From NCBI GenBank assembly GCA_963971405.1, contig OZ020487.1:33775371-33839370 (forward strand): a stretch of DNA of 64,000 nt, in the 5' to 3' direction. Below are positions 34,881-45,571 of this stretch, one piece after another (position 1 is the first letter of the stretch; each line of letters opens with the position of its first letter). Position numbers and translations under genes: made by a program. The DNA comes from Psococerastis gibbosa (lineage: Eukaryota > Arthropoda > Insecta > Psocodea > Psocidae). The notes under the pieces are model-generated. The model saw only the letters and a list, made by a program, of their open reading frames with translations. It was not told the DNA's origin and ran no database searches.

Positions 34881-37800
34881 AACACAGGAACAGGGAAGTA
34901 TTGCGTGACGGGTGTTGGGGTAAATTTAAAGGGGAACAGGGACCAATTGTTTATCCGATGAAACATGTAGTGGAGGCAAGTGGGATTCGCGTCTAAATTA
35001 CACGAATACAGATTTACAGTATACAGTGTGACCAGGAAACACTGAGTTTGTTCGATTTCATAAATGAATCTATTTGTATATGATGTATTGGAATAAACAA
35101 AGTGATCCATTATCCTCAAGTAATGGTCCACCATTTTATTCATTCACAGAATGCTGTATCCATGATGACCCCCTAAACTATGCTACCTCTGTCCATAACA
35201 TGAGACTTAACACACTCTCAGGATACTGTTCATGAGAGGCCAAACGAATTTCAATTTTAAATTTCCCATGAAACCGCATCCTCCATATTTTCGGGCAACG
35301 CGCCATCACATTTAATTAAAATCACCCAGCACTTTAACTAACTTCATTATCGGTCGTAGAGAGGAAAATGTCGCAGGTGATTCCGAATACAAAAGTCTAT
35401 GCCAGAGTGACTTGTTCCGGCGAAACCAAACTTTTCCGGACTCTCTCAAAAGTTTGCGGGGGAAATTAGCCTATTTCACCGGGAAACCTCGCGTGATCGC
35501 TTAAGTAATGACGTAAAGACATCTCCTCGGCAGTCTTTCCGGGGGACCCAAAGCAAAGAAAGTGACTTTCCACGTCATCGGGGGGGAGGGGGGACCGCCA
35601 CCATACTCTCCATGCAATCCCTGATGACATCTTGACAGGTTTCGCGCTTTCGATACTTCCATTCTTTGGGCGTCACGAGACTCCCCACCGCACCGGGTGG
35701 TAGCGGCACAAAGGCGCAAGTAATACGCCCTCTTTCCCCATTCGTAACTTCGTGCATTTGTCATTTTCTTTTTGACTGTTACGTTTGCTTTGTTGCAGAG
35801 AAAGCTGTTAATGGTTTCTGCAAGTTAAATTGCTTCTGTGATGACTTAGGAGAAAGCACCGTGTTCACAAGTCGGTATTTTGGTTTGTTCCATGAAGTAG
35901 GTGTTGGTATTAGGTAGGTTAGTTGGTAGGTACCACACTGTGTTATTGAAAATTAAGACTTTTTCATGACACCAATATCCAAAATACAGGGATTCAGGTG
36001 CGAAAAGTTGGCGGAGGCACGGCCCATCTTGCCCCCTCCAGCTCCAGTTCCAGCGTCGTGTATTGTAAGACGTGGTTCATAACATTTTCTACATAACAGT
36101 TCTACATCATTCGAAGTTCACAACTATCAAACAATTTTTGTGATTCCGTGAAAGGGGAAGCCTATACATGACAAATATCCTTACGAAAAGCCAGATGTTG
36201 GCATAAGATCTTCTTAGTTTTGCCCCCCCCCCCCCCTAAAACTTTACGCCTCTGCTGGGATTTATTTGAATGTAATTAATGCAATAAGATGACTGGTCTC
36301 ACTATCTTGGAATGAGATGGCACAGTTTTCTGAGAAGATGCGATTGCTGCCCTGGAATTTTGAAAACATTGCTTCAAAGAAAGCCTGTTCTCGAGGATAT
36401 GATGCCGTCACAATTATAATTTAACTAACTCAATAATCTCAATAGTTATATTAATCGCCTCGGCTATTCTGATGGTTTTGATCTGCAATGACGAAGAAAA
36501 TAAGGAGAATAAGCTGTATAGGCATTTTCGTTGATGCGTAAGCAAAACATCATTATTCATTCTGCAGCTAACGCAGTTTCAAAAACTTTACTCAATTAAT
36601 TATTTTTCAGGGAGAGTGGTTTAACCTTGCCTGCCTTCTTCACTTTTGATAAAATATGAGCAGCCATTTTTTTTTTCAAAATTAGCAGCTGCCTTTCTGA
36701 CAGCCATTATTGTTACTTTTGCATTATTTAATGTTTTTTTTTCCTTTTTTACTACTTTGCATTGAGAGCGGACTGTACTTTATGGTGAGCCTGCTGCGAA
36801 TGGTGAGCGAACTATAGCGCATGTAATTAAAGCACGAATTTTTACCACCTGAGGGAGGACAAATTCAAAACAAAATCTGCCAAATATTCCTTTTTGAAGT
36901 GTAAAATTTCTTAGGCGTGATTTGCTCTTTTTGCTGGGAGGAATTTAAGTCACGTGTCATACTGAATCGGGGTTGGAGTCTGTCTTCATAGTGTGGTGGA
37001 CGGTGGTTGTCACAGGACACAGTTGGAATCTGTAAGATGGCTTGTAGAAGTTGTAAGGAGTTATGGAACTGTGGGTGAATCTAGACAGACAGTGATCGTC
37101 AATTACATGGAGTTGATCAATCAACAAACTCTTGAGGGTCATCAATGCAAGGGTAATAGCGTCTCTTCGCGGTTCCAGCGCGGAAAGCTCACCTAGGAGT
37201 GTTAATTTTTAGTATTTTCTTTTTAAAGACAAATTTTTTTTCTCCAGATTTCCTGTTGTTTTTACAGGGTTTCACCCCTACCACAGTATTATTGTAGCAG
37301 TTAGAACATCAGCGTTTGATCATTTTATTGTTGATTACTTGGGTCTTACACACTATAATCTTATCATATTATTTACCAGAAGAATTTTCAACGTGGAAAA
37401 AATGGTGTTTCCCTAAATTACTAGTAGATACCATACCATATTATTTCACAATTCAGCAGAGACTCAAGAAGATTCGAATTCGATGCGATTGTGACCAGAA
37501 ATAAAACCTGTAGGTTAAGTACCTCTATATATCATTATCAAGCTTATCAGGCACTAAAAGCTCAAATCTTAAAACAACCCTTTTAAACACATACCAAGAA
37601 ATACACAGAACATTATGGACATATTTAAATGAAAACTTCAAAGTAAAAAAAGCAGTGGCGCAAACCTGAATCAGGTTAATTATAATTAGAATACTACGAA
37701 AAGAGCAGGAGGGGCAATGGAATAAAAAGCAAGTTCTCAAAGCAAAAAAATAAACGAAACCTTTTCGTGTCCCCCAACACTAAAAGTTAGATAGAACCCG

Positions 37801-38646
37801 CAGAATGTTATCTTTCACATTTTTTCAGCTTAGTGAAATGTGAAACTAATCTGACACTAATACATGGCATAACTGGTTTGTCATTATGTAAATTTTAATT
37901 CGCAATTACTATGTAAATTGAATCGGGAGGAAAAACTTGGGAAGCTTTTCTATGCAGAAACAATATCAATGTCTTTGTGAAAATTCCGCGGAAATCAATA
38001 ATGGCTTAACTTGAATTGCAATGGGGTTCCTAGATCAAAGGATGCAATTTCAAGTGAATTATGGGAATCATTAGTATATTCAGTAATTGAAATTTCTTGC
38101 ATTATAGCATGAACCAGTTTCCAGTAGAAACTGACTGGGGCAATTTCAAAGCCGATTATGCGACTTGATTTGTGTTAGACATTAAGCTGAATGAACTGAT
38201 TGTGTTAGGTATTATCCTTCAAATAAACTGAATAAAAATCCATTGCTAAGAAGGGAAATTGATTATTTCATGCAATAAAAAAGAATAGTAAAAATAAATT
38301 AAACTGCTTCCGTGAACCAACATTGCAACGCTAAAATAGATCACTGATATAAATTTTTAGGACTTTAGGTCATTTTAAGTTCGACCGTCATGCTCATCGA
38401 CTTCTCTGATTTCTTGATGCTCTATTTCGGATGTAATGCTCCAATGAGGTTTCCTGTTCAACCTATAGTCAATTTTGTGTTAAAATTGATAGCCTAATAA
38501 AAATTACGTTACCTTACGTTAAGAAAAAATTCGCCATTAGGGCATGTTGGTAAGAATAAAAGAACTAGTGAAATTCAAAGATTTTTAAATACAACAGCAA
38601 GTAATAATATTCATGAATCTCCTCAAGTAGAAAAAAAAAATACAAA
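34881..38646. other. Long unassigned spacer
   Basis: GC-richer patches lie at 35220-35480 and 35500-35760. The latter has three overlapping open frames on both strands but no motif. A C14 run lies at 36223-36236 and a T-rich run at 36669-36681. I see no gene and no repeat match. Confidence 0.35.
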
Positions 38647-38880
38647 ATGTTGGAGTATTTTCACATTAAAGAAATTCTTGTCAGCTACAAGAAGGAGCAA
38701 GAATTCATTCGGTTGGAGGAAATCTCGAGAGACAGTGGATGCTCAACTCGAAACATTCTGCGAGAATTACTTCGTTTTCACTTGTTTCGCCGTCCACTTC
38801 ATATTGCGGATCTGTTCCAAAAGTTGGCAGCCAGCAAATTTACACCTAATCTGATTTGTCCTTCTCCGGCCAGACTGTAG
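38647..38880 (+). CDS. Possible small ORF or first exon, 77 aa, unknown
   Basis: An ATG in favourable AAAATG context opens 77 codons ending TAG at 38878-38880. The product looks protein-like: charged and helical, with EEISRDSGCSTRNILRELLR, which could form a helix-turn-helix-like segment, and PLHIADLFQKLAASKF. I do not recognise a family. It follows an A10 run and is trailed by a Harbinger-type MITE at 38991, so it could be a small gene, a domesticated piece or a transposon remnant. Confidence 0.3.
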   Translation: MLEYFHIKEILVSYKKEQEFIRLEEISRDSGCSTRNILRELLRFHLFRRPLHIADLFQKLAASKFTPNLICPSPARL

Positions 38881-38987
38881 TTTACGATTTTTTGTATGAC
38901 TAAATGAATTGACTTATTCGGGGATCTAGTAGCTAGGCTATATACCATATACGTAATGAGGAAGTTTTCGGTCTTGGATAATAATGT

Positions 38988-39129
38988 TTAGGCGCTTATT
39001 CCACCGACGTCAATAGTCAAAATTAAACTGATGGTAGCAGTGGTAGCAGACATTTTTACACTGTCATTAATGTCTGCTACCACGTCAAACACGTCAATAG
39101 TGAACTATTGTGGTGGAATACGCGCCTTA
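38988..39129. mobile_element. PIF/Harbinger-type MITE, 136 bp, TTA duplication
   Basis: Element 38991-39126 with ends GGCGCTTATTCCACCGACGT and, from the right, GGCGCGTATTCCACCACAAT. TTA flanks it on both sides (38988-38990 and 39127-39129). The interior carries GGTAGCAGACATTTTTACAC mirrored by TTAATGTCTGCTACCACGTC, shared with the fragment at 18337 and the copy at 42227. Confidence 0.85.
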
Positions 39130-39918
39130 TGAAGAATACCGAAATGTGTGTTGTTGTAGCCTGTAACTTCAAAATATGTCTGGATTGGGGATTAGTTTGC
39201 AAGACATTTAACTGATTTAAGGTATCCAATGAGTGACCAAAATGCGCCCTGGCGTTATGTTGTTTCCTGTTGTTATTTTTTGTTTTCAAATTACGCCTGC
39301 ATCTCAGTATTTCTGCAGTCCTGTCAGCCTGGCAGGGGGATTGAGTCTGTATTGAGACACCCTAAGGGCAGACTCATTCACCTCAGGGAGTAGAGGAGTT
39401 GACTGACAAGGTGGAGGTGACCAAGACTCGACACGCATGTTCCCCTGCCAACGCTATGCACACTACCAAGTTTGCTGCAGTTTTGAACAAGCTCTGCTCC
39501 GGTGGATTCAACGTGGTATGACAAGGTATGGAAAATGGTCAGATGAAAAATACTCAACAAACTATAGCAGTAGATTAGACGTATAAATAGATAAATCAGC
39601 TGGCTCAATAGTCTGATTTCTTAGAAGACTAGAATTTTTATGAATATTCATTTGACCAATTTTGCATCTTTGTGTCTGTGGAAAGAGGAATCAATAACTT
39701 TCGTCAAATTGGCTCGGCTATTCTACTCGTATGTCTTCAAATTGGTTTGAGATCTCCGGCCCAGGTTTCTAAATTGCACCCGATAATTATAATCATGCGT
39801 TCATCGATCAAAAACAATTGCACGGTATTACAATTTAGAATATACAAAATACAATTCTGGCCTGCGAAAGGAAAGGAGAAACTTGGCGACTTAGCCTATA
39901 AATTGATATAGTGTCGTG
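39130..39918. other. Spacer
   Basis: No supported gene or repeat. Confidence 0.4.
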
Positions 39919-40106
39919 CAACGCCGTAGCCAAGGGGGGGGGGGGGCATGGGGGTTCAACGCCCCCTCCCCCCCCCCCCCGAAATGAAATGGCTTGACAC
40001 TAGATAGAATCGGATTTTGAGAGGAAAAATAAAAACTACTGTGTAATATCCAATGAAATTTCTTAAACCCCCCCCCCCAAAAAAAAAAAAACTGGCTACG
40101 GCCTTG
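39919..40106. mobile_element. hAT-type F element with several G/C runs
   Basis: Ends CAACGCCGTAGCCAAG and CTGGCTACGGCCTTG are inverted. Flanking octamers GTGTCGTG and GTGCTGTG match at 6 of 8, fitting an old 8-bp duplication. It holds G13 (39934-39946), C13 (39968-39980) and C11 (40068-40078) runs plus an A12 run. Confidence 0.75.
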
Positions 40107-41474
40107 GTGCTGTGCAGTATTCCTTTCCAAGACTTAACAAACGATAGTGGGACATCACCTTAAATAGACACAAGTAATTTTTTCCATTAAAAAACATTTT
40201 CCGGAAAGTAAGACTAAAATTTTGCATGTTAAGTTTTGTATTCCATTCCCGTACCTTAGCATTCAATTTTTTTCATTTTTCAAAATCCCATGTAAGCGTG
40301 AATAAAATAGTTAGGCAGTATACAGTTGACTTTTTAAGCATACACTATATATGAATGCAATTTCAGTTCCCACATTGTAATTGTATATTACTTTCTATTA
40401 CATTAAGCGCGAGATTTATGCCAACAAGAATCTTTTGTTTCGTATAGAAAAAAATTACTTAATAAAATGACGAACCAAATTACCAAAAACCTTACATCCT
40501 ACAAGCACCGTACCTGTCCGTACCTGAATTATTGACCTATCAGATACAGGGTTTCTTTGCGGAAACTTTTTTGAGGGGTCAGGGCAGACTCCGGGGGGTG
40601 GGTAGCTTTTTCTGGCATTTCTTAATGCTTACTTGAAAACAGAAAAGAGGTACCCTTTTCACACTAATTTATTTTGGCAGGTTCTAGGAATAACGAGCAA
40701 AGTTTACGTAAACACCTAATGTGCAAATGCGGTTCGGCTCGAATTATCGCCCCAAATTATAATGCCTAATTTAACAGTTTTAGCAAGTTTTCCTACTTAT
40801 ATTTTTTGAGTTAAAAACTTATTTATTTGACATGACTGGCTGAGTTATGCTGTGCTGTGAGGCCATTGGCTATTGAAGATCGGGGCTTTTGAAATTTTTT
40901 TAAACTTTTGGGCTCCGGGGGAGCTTTACCCCCCCGGAGAGGTGCCTGAAAGAAACACTGATCCGATACAAGAACATAAAACCCCTACAAAATTTGTCAA
41001 TTACATATTTGCGTTCCAATTTAAACTATGGTAGGCTGTTTTGTAATAAAATAAATAAAACAATCATCTTACCATAAAGAATGGAAAGGTAAAAATAATT
41101 ATCCAGAGAATAATCCAAACGAAAATCGGTGTTTTCCAAGCGGAAGTAAACACACGCGATCCTGAATACGACCTCGACTGCACTGGCAATAGTTCAGGCA
41201 GCCACCACAGCGCTGCCGGCGCTAGCGCACCCCGTACAATACAGAGCTGACGCACCCTCCCTATTTTTTTTCTCGGAAAACCACTAGACCACCTGTTCCT
41301 TCATTTTTATAAGTGACCTAATACATCTGAGCTTCAGGATGGCTCAGAGCTGACCTCCTTCGAGTTTGTGCAGTTTGCGAAACTTTAGGTTTTTTTTTAA
41401 CGAAACCGGCTGGGGTTTGTCCATTACTGCAGTATGTTTTTTCAACTAGTAATGGTCTCGCAATGGCTAGGACC
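40107..41474. other. AT-rich spacer
   Basis: A small GC-rich palindromic patch GGGCTCCGGGGGAGC lies at about 40909-40923, followed by CCCCCCCGGAG. No gene recognised. Confidence 0.4.
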
Positions 41475-41673
41475 CAATGGCGGATCCACGGGGGGGGGGG
41501 GGAGGGGGTCGGGGGGGGGGGGAATGACCCCCCCCCAAAAAAAAATGAGTGAATTTATGAGATACCTAGTTAAAAAAAAAAATGAAAAAACTCAAATTTT
41601 CAACAAAAAAATTACTTTTTAAACTTACAAAAAACTTGTGACGCCCCTAAATTTTCCGCTGGATCCGCCCTTG
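41475..41673. mobile_element. hAT-type E element (MITE)
   Basis: Ends CAATGGCGGATCCACG and CTGGATCCGCCCTTG. Flanks CTAGGACC (41467-41474) and CTAGGGCC (41674-41681) agree at 7 of 8, an 8-bp duplication. Contains G13, G12 and C9 runs. The interior (AGTGAATTTATGAGATACCT, AACTTACAAAAAACTTGTGA) is the reverse of the interior at 16239-16436, so the two are copies of one element. Confidence 0.85.
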
Positions 41674-41681
41674 CTAGGGCC

Positions 41682-42226
41682 CCTTATTTCGGCTCACCCT
41701 GGAAGTCCATTAATTTTTTGAGTACCTGGTTAGAGTTAGTGCCTAGTGGATTGCTACTTAAAGGAGCTAGTAGCCAATTTAAAATCAAAATTATTATCAC
41801 ATAGCTCGAGGCAAATTTAACATTTTGTTATTTAAATCCTCTAAAATAAGATACTTAGGGTCTCGCTTGCCTAGATAAATTGCCTGTAGTGTGTAGGTCT
41901 GCCTAAGTTATGAATAATTAGTAACCGGCATATAACAGAAAAGCTATTATATCGGAGCCAAAACCACTGTCTGAAGGAACTGAATTGGACATGAATGAAG
42001 GAATGGAGATTTATTTTTATACATATAGGCTATTCATGCAGGCCTATAAGAAGTTTAATTTAATTTCTTCAATTTCTAGTCAAACCGTAATCAATAAAAT
42101 ACAACAAGTCTATAGGTACAGTACTTTGTTTATATTGTTCAACCATAGCAAAATTGAAAGACGCGAGACTGTTTATAACAAGAATTTTTTATACAGAATA
42201 CGACCACATGCTTGGATTGCAATAAA
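41682..42226. other. AT-rich spacer
   Basis: A 95-codon frame at 41985-42272 runs into the MITE and is not credible. Confidence 0.4.
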
Positions 42227-42444
42227 GCAAAAATATTCGACCGACGTCGTTTTTCATTGTGCATGTGCATGATATGATAGCAGACATCATTAATAAGTCT
42301 TTACCATATTATAACTTAATTTATAATAGATAAGTTAAGTATCTACATTATAGTCTCCTTAAAATATGGCAGAGACTTATTAATGATGTCTGCTACCACG
42401 TCATGCACATGCACAATGAAAAACGGCGTCGGTGGAATAGCCGC
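42227..42444. mobile_element. Harbinger-type MITE, left end eroded
   Basis: Long arms: CGACGTCGTTTTTCATTGTG, CATGTGCATGATATGATAGC and AGACATCATTAATAAGTCT on the left are mirrored on the right, which ends GGTGGAATAGCCGC followed by TTA (42445-42447). The left end corresponds to ATATTCGACCGACG, diverged from the family start. TAA rather than TTA precedes it. Confidence 0.65.
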
Positions 42445-42470
42445 TTAAGTACAGTGTTTATCATTTTCGT

Positions 42471-42668
42471 TATAGTCCACGCAAAATGAGAAAAGTATGG
42501 ACATGGAATGTTTTGATCTTGTGCAACACTATAAAAATATTCTTTGCACCATTTTGTGTAACCCTATTGCATTGGGCATAACAAAAATTGTGCAAAGAAT
42601 ATTTTTATAGTGTTGCACAGGATCAAAGCATTCCACGTCCATACTTTTCTCATTTTGCGTGGACTATA
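42471..42668. mobile_element. Near-perfect palindromic MITE, TA duplication
   Basis: Element 42473-42666 is flanked by TA on both sides. Arms of about 77 bp, starting TAGTCCACGCAAAATGAGAA, differ at only three positions that I can see, with a loop of roughly 40 bp. TA duplications are typical of Tc1/mariner-type elements. No coding capacity. Confidence 0.8.
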
Positions 42669-42736
42669 CCGGTATACCTTCCACATTCACTTTGTAATAT
42701 AATTTGACATAGTAAATAAAAATAAAATAACTTTGT

Positions 42737-42881
42737 CAAGTAATACTAAAAAAATATTTAAAGCGACTATTTTCGGCTCTAGACCATCGTCAGGGTACAG
42801 ACAGGTAGTGTCTTATGTCTGTAGCTTGACGATGGCCTAGTGCCGAAACCGGTCGCTTTTAATATTTTTTAGTAATACTTG
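42737..42881. mobile_element. Inverted-repeat element with GCCGAAACCGG motif
   Basis: Left arm CAAGTAATACTAAAAAAATA ... CGACTATTTTCGGCTCTAGA; right arm TAGTGCCGAAACCGGTCGCT ... TTTTAGTAATACTTG. The arms are about 55 bp with scattered differences, and the loop of about 30 bp is CAGACAGGTAGTGTCTTATG-like. The 'gatggcctagtgccgaaacc' word is familiar from arthropod repeats. Class unknown; the flanking duplication is not clear. Confidence 0.65.
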
Positions 42882-43427
42882 AAAATCCGTCATTTATCTG
42901 CAAACACCACGAAAATCCAGCAAAAATATAAACTTACACATGGTAAACGACCTACAGCAGTATAGTAACTTACAAACCCCAACCACATATAATATAGGCT
43001 TTACTGTCCCTTGACTCATTTTACGCCCCCATGATAATAAAAAGATAGAGAGTCAACAGGAAGAAAGCATTTTCAAGTAGGAAATAGCTGAAATAAATCA
43101 GACGAAATGCAACCCTCCTCCCCCTTAAAGAGACGTAAAAATCACGGGGCACTCAGTCTAGATTGTGAGGGGTCACGTACGTTGACAATGACATGTTGGC
43201 GACCCGCAGGGTCGTGCTGCAGGCCCGGCGCAATCTTTGCTAGATAGCCGAAAGGGCGATGTTCGGGACCGCCCCCCCTCCCCAATTCCACCGGCACCTT
43301 ACCCGCGCGGGGAGGGGAAAATCGCAGCTACTGCCCACACAGCCAAAATAGAGGTAGAAAAATATGAGTGTCTTCTTCCAGTCCCCCCCCCCCCTCAATT
43401 GAGCCTCCTGTAGAGGGGAACATTAAG
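42882..43427. other. Spacer
   Basis: A GC-richer block (43190-43330) and a C12 run at 43383-43394. No gene. Confidence 0.4.
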
Positions 43428-43583
43428 AATGGCTCGATGGCAAGGTGGTAGCGTGCTTAGTGACTACACGCATTGCTAAGTGTCGTAACTCGACACAAGT
43501 ACCTATTAGGTAACTAAGTGAGGCGACTGAAGAGGTCTATCGGATACATTCATTAAATTTTATGCATGAGATTAACTTTAATA
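43428..43583 (+). mobile_element. SINE family B copy
   Basis: Head GCTCGATGGCAAGGTGGTAG with A-box-like TGGCAAGGTGG, then TAAGTGTCGTAACTCGACAC, GAGGCGACTGAAGAGGTCTA and TGAGATTAACTTTAATAAAA. A shorter middle section than in the copies at 28893 and 48978. Confidence 0.7.
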
Positions 43584-43592
43584 AAAGAAGTA

Positions 43593-43732
43593 GGTCTAGC
43601 CAGTACTGGATAAATGATCCCACAAATAAAACTAGGTCTTCTAAATCAAACAAACTTGCAATTACCATTTGGAAAGCCTGGATTTATTGTGAGATCATTT
43701 GTCCAGCAGGTACCTAATCTAGAACTCAGCTA
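43593..43732. repeat. Imperfect inverted repeat (foldback)
   Basis: Left CTAGCCAGTACTGGATAAAT and GATCCCACAAATAAA; right, read inward, CTAGATTAGGTACCTGCTGG then ACAAATGATCTCACAATAAA. Arms of about 45 bp. Probably a diverged MITE; no family assignment. Confidence 0.5.
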
Positions 43733-44161
43733 GCCACTAGTTTGGTCTCCGTCTACGGGAGGCATCAGAGAAAAAAAATATATACTGTATGAAAAATTGA
43801 ACGGGATCGTGATTCGAACGAGTGTCCAACTCGCTGACTCTTGCACCAAACCTGCCTCCGACCAACTATTGGTATTATCTTCACTAGTCAAAAGTTCTTG
43901 CAAACTTGCAAACTTGCAAGCAGGTTTTGGCTGGTAACAGTACCATCTGTCGAACCTGGCAAGTCAATGAGTAGCCTATATAGGTATGCAAATTCCAAGC
44001 CCGTATATACAGTAGCGCGGTGGTTTAGTTTTAGGGCGACAAAATACGTCCTTATTATGCTTTATTGCGAAATAGTGATGCAAATGTTCCTAAGTGTGGA
44101 AATAAAAAATATATAAATATTTACAGTATAAACGTAGATAAATATCAAACCACGTATTAAA
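43733..44161. other. Upstream flank of the BTB-like gene
   Basis: Contains a repeated CTTGCAAA word at 43900-43920 and a TATAAAT at 44112-44118, 50 bp before the ATG. In such AT-rich DNA this cannot be called a promoter with confidence. Confidence 0.25.
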
Positions 44162-44816
44162 ATGGCTGACGATTTAAGTGAGAACAAGCATAAGGAGGAA
44201 AAGGAGAGATTATTAAAATTGCTGGCTCAATTAACTCCGGGTAAATCTGAAAAGGAAAATCAGAAGCATATTGAAGTAATAAAGCGTATTCCAGCAACAA
44301 AAACAGCCACTTCTGATGATAATTTCCCCAAAATAGAAAATTTGACTGTAGCGGATCCATTTGAAAGAGGAAAGTTGCTTGCAACGTTGCCAATAGCACC
44401 TGGCAAAAGGCAGGAGATTTTAAATCAGGATTTCATTCTAATCACGATCACTGACAGGGAAAACGACCGTCGCGTCTCTCATCAATGTCCAAAAACGGCG
44501 TTTCTGCTCAAAACGGATGCTTTCAAAGAAAGAAGTTTTGCAAGCGGATCCATTCAATTGGAGAAAAATAATGTGTTTAATACCTGGTTTTGTGAATGGT
44601 TGGTTGGGGACCCCCCCCTGATTGTCGAGCCTAAAACAGTTTTTCCTTTGCTTAAAATCGCTGACGAATTATGCGCGCAAGATTTAATTGGGAAATGTTT
44701 GAGATCCTGGAAAAATAACTATTCTGAAATTGATTGTGAAAAAACATGGTGGACGAGTTTGCGGAAAGAAACCTTCCTTGACTTTGCGAAACTGTTCACG
44801 AATCAGGAGCTGGGAG
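44162..44816 (+). CDS. Exon 1 of BTB/POZ-like protein gene
   Basis: The start ATG sits in AAAATGG context. The exon encodes 218 residues plus one base and stops being coding at GGGAG|GTGAGT, a near-consensus donor (GT at 44817); without splicing the frame ends four codons later. Residues 1-45 are charged and probably helical (KEEKERLLKLLAQL). Residues 88-185 look like a BTB/POZ fold: a hydrophobic strand (FILITIT), a helix with AFLLKTDAF, an acidic strand and helix, and the terminal helices TVFPLLKIADELCAQDLIGKC, which resemble the BTB 'LLxxADxLxxxxLxxxC' pattern. Residues after 186 could begin a BACK-like helical region. BTB proteins act in dimerisation, Cullin-3 adaptors or transcription; which applies here is not shown. 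The BTB call is by pattern only. Confidence 0.7.
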
Positions 44817-45450
44817 GTGAGTTTTAATAAAGATACTATACACATACATACTGTACATTTTCAAATGGTTTATTTTTAATTTCGATGGTCACCAGGAATA
44901 GCCCATCCGACACAGAACTAGACTGTGACATGGAAAAACAAGGTTCGAGACTCAACATACATTGAAAATATTCCACATGACCACGCCTACGTGATGTTGG
45001 CTCACCTGTTTTGCCTAGGCTTGGCTGCTTCTCACCAAGCAGCTCTTTGCCTCAGTAGACGCATGCGATACTGCCCATCTACAAACGTGCTAATCTGTCC
45101 AGTTCCCCAAATAATTACTTGACTTCACTGTAAAGGCAGGCGCGCATCAAATGGCGGTAACGCCAACCGTTGGCGTTGGTTAAAGTAAGTTGTTTTTGGT
45201 TCCTACGGAACCGTCCAGTCGCCGTCCAGTGCCCCTAGGGGAATAATATGGTGGCGACGTGTTCCTTCCAGCCATCCATCCCACACGGTTTTTCTTATAC
45301 AGTATATATGCTTCCAGAAACATCCAATCAACCAGACCTACAAAGCACGTTATACGAAAAATTCGTTATCCTCCTGAACGAGCCGCTACCAAATAAACAA
45401 TTAGGACATTACGCTACAACAGCAAACCTTTTTGAGTGCAAACACTGCAG
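44817..45450 (+). other. Putative intron 1
   Basis: Begins GTGAGT and would end CAAACACTGCAG. It holds a perfect 19-bp palindrome (AACGCCAACCGTTGGCGTT, 45159-45177) and an open frame from an ATG at 45248 that has protein-like composition (PDLQSTLYEKFVILLNEPL, then ECKHC) but a different phase from exon 2. That frame could be an alternative exon or a frameshifted older exon. Confidence 0.45.
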
Positions 45451-45571
45451 CCAGCTTCTTACGTCTGAAGTCCGGAGACTTGTCAGCTGTCGAGTTATCC
45501 AAGTGGACGCAGCGGGAAGTTTTGTGCCAAGTCACCAGAGGGCCGCTGATTGGTCCCTCAGTGGTATGTTG
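45451..45571 (+). CDS. Putative exon 2 of BTB-like gene
   Basis: The acceptor CACTGCAG|CC joins exon 1 in phase and gives ASFLRLKSGDLSAVELSKWT, helical sequence that would suit a BACK-like continuation of the BTB domain. Two adjacent donors are available: GTG|GTATGT (exon end 45563) and TTG|GTACGT (exon end 45571). The second keeps the long exon 3 frame open to 47002, giving 655+121+544 = 1320 nt, or 439 residues and a stop. If no donor is used, the same frame stays open with good composition (YVCGEIFGAGKWSTGDCGEV) to a TGA at 45684-45686, which could be a terminal exon of a shorter isoform. Confidence 0.45.

Noticed and set aside
35501-35917. Cluster of open frames on both strands in a GC-richer block
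   Set aside because: Frames overlap on opposite strands, none has a motif, and GC-rich sequence has fewer chance stops.
43800-43860. Possible minus-strand tRNA (GTTCGAATCACGATCC)
   Set aside because: Only a B-box-like word is clear; no convincing cloverleaf.
44112-44118. TATAAAT as a TATA box for the BTB-like gene
   Set aside because: Such words are frequent in AT-rich DNA; without transcript ends the position 50 bp before the ATG is not evidence enough.
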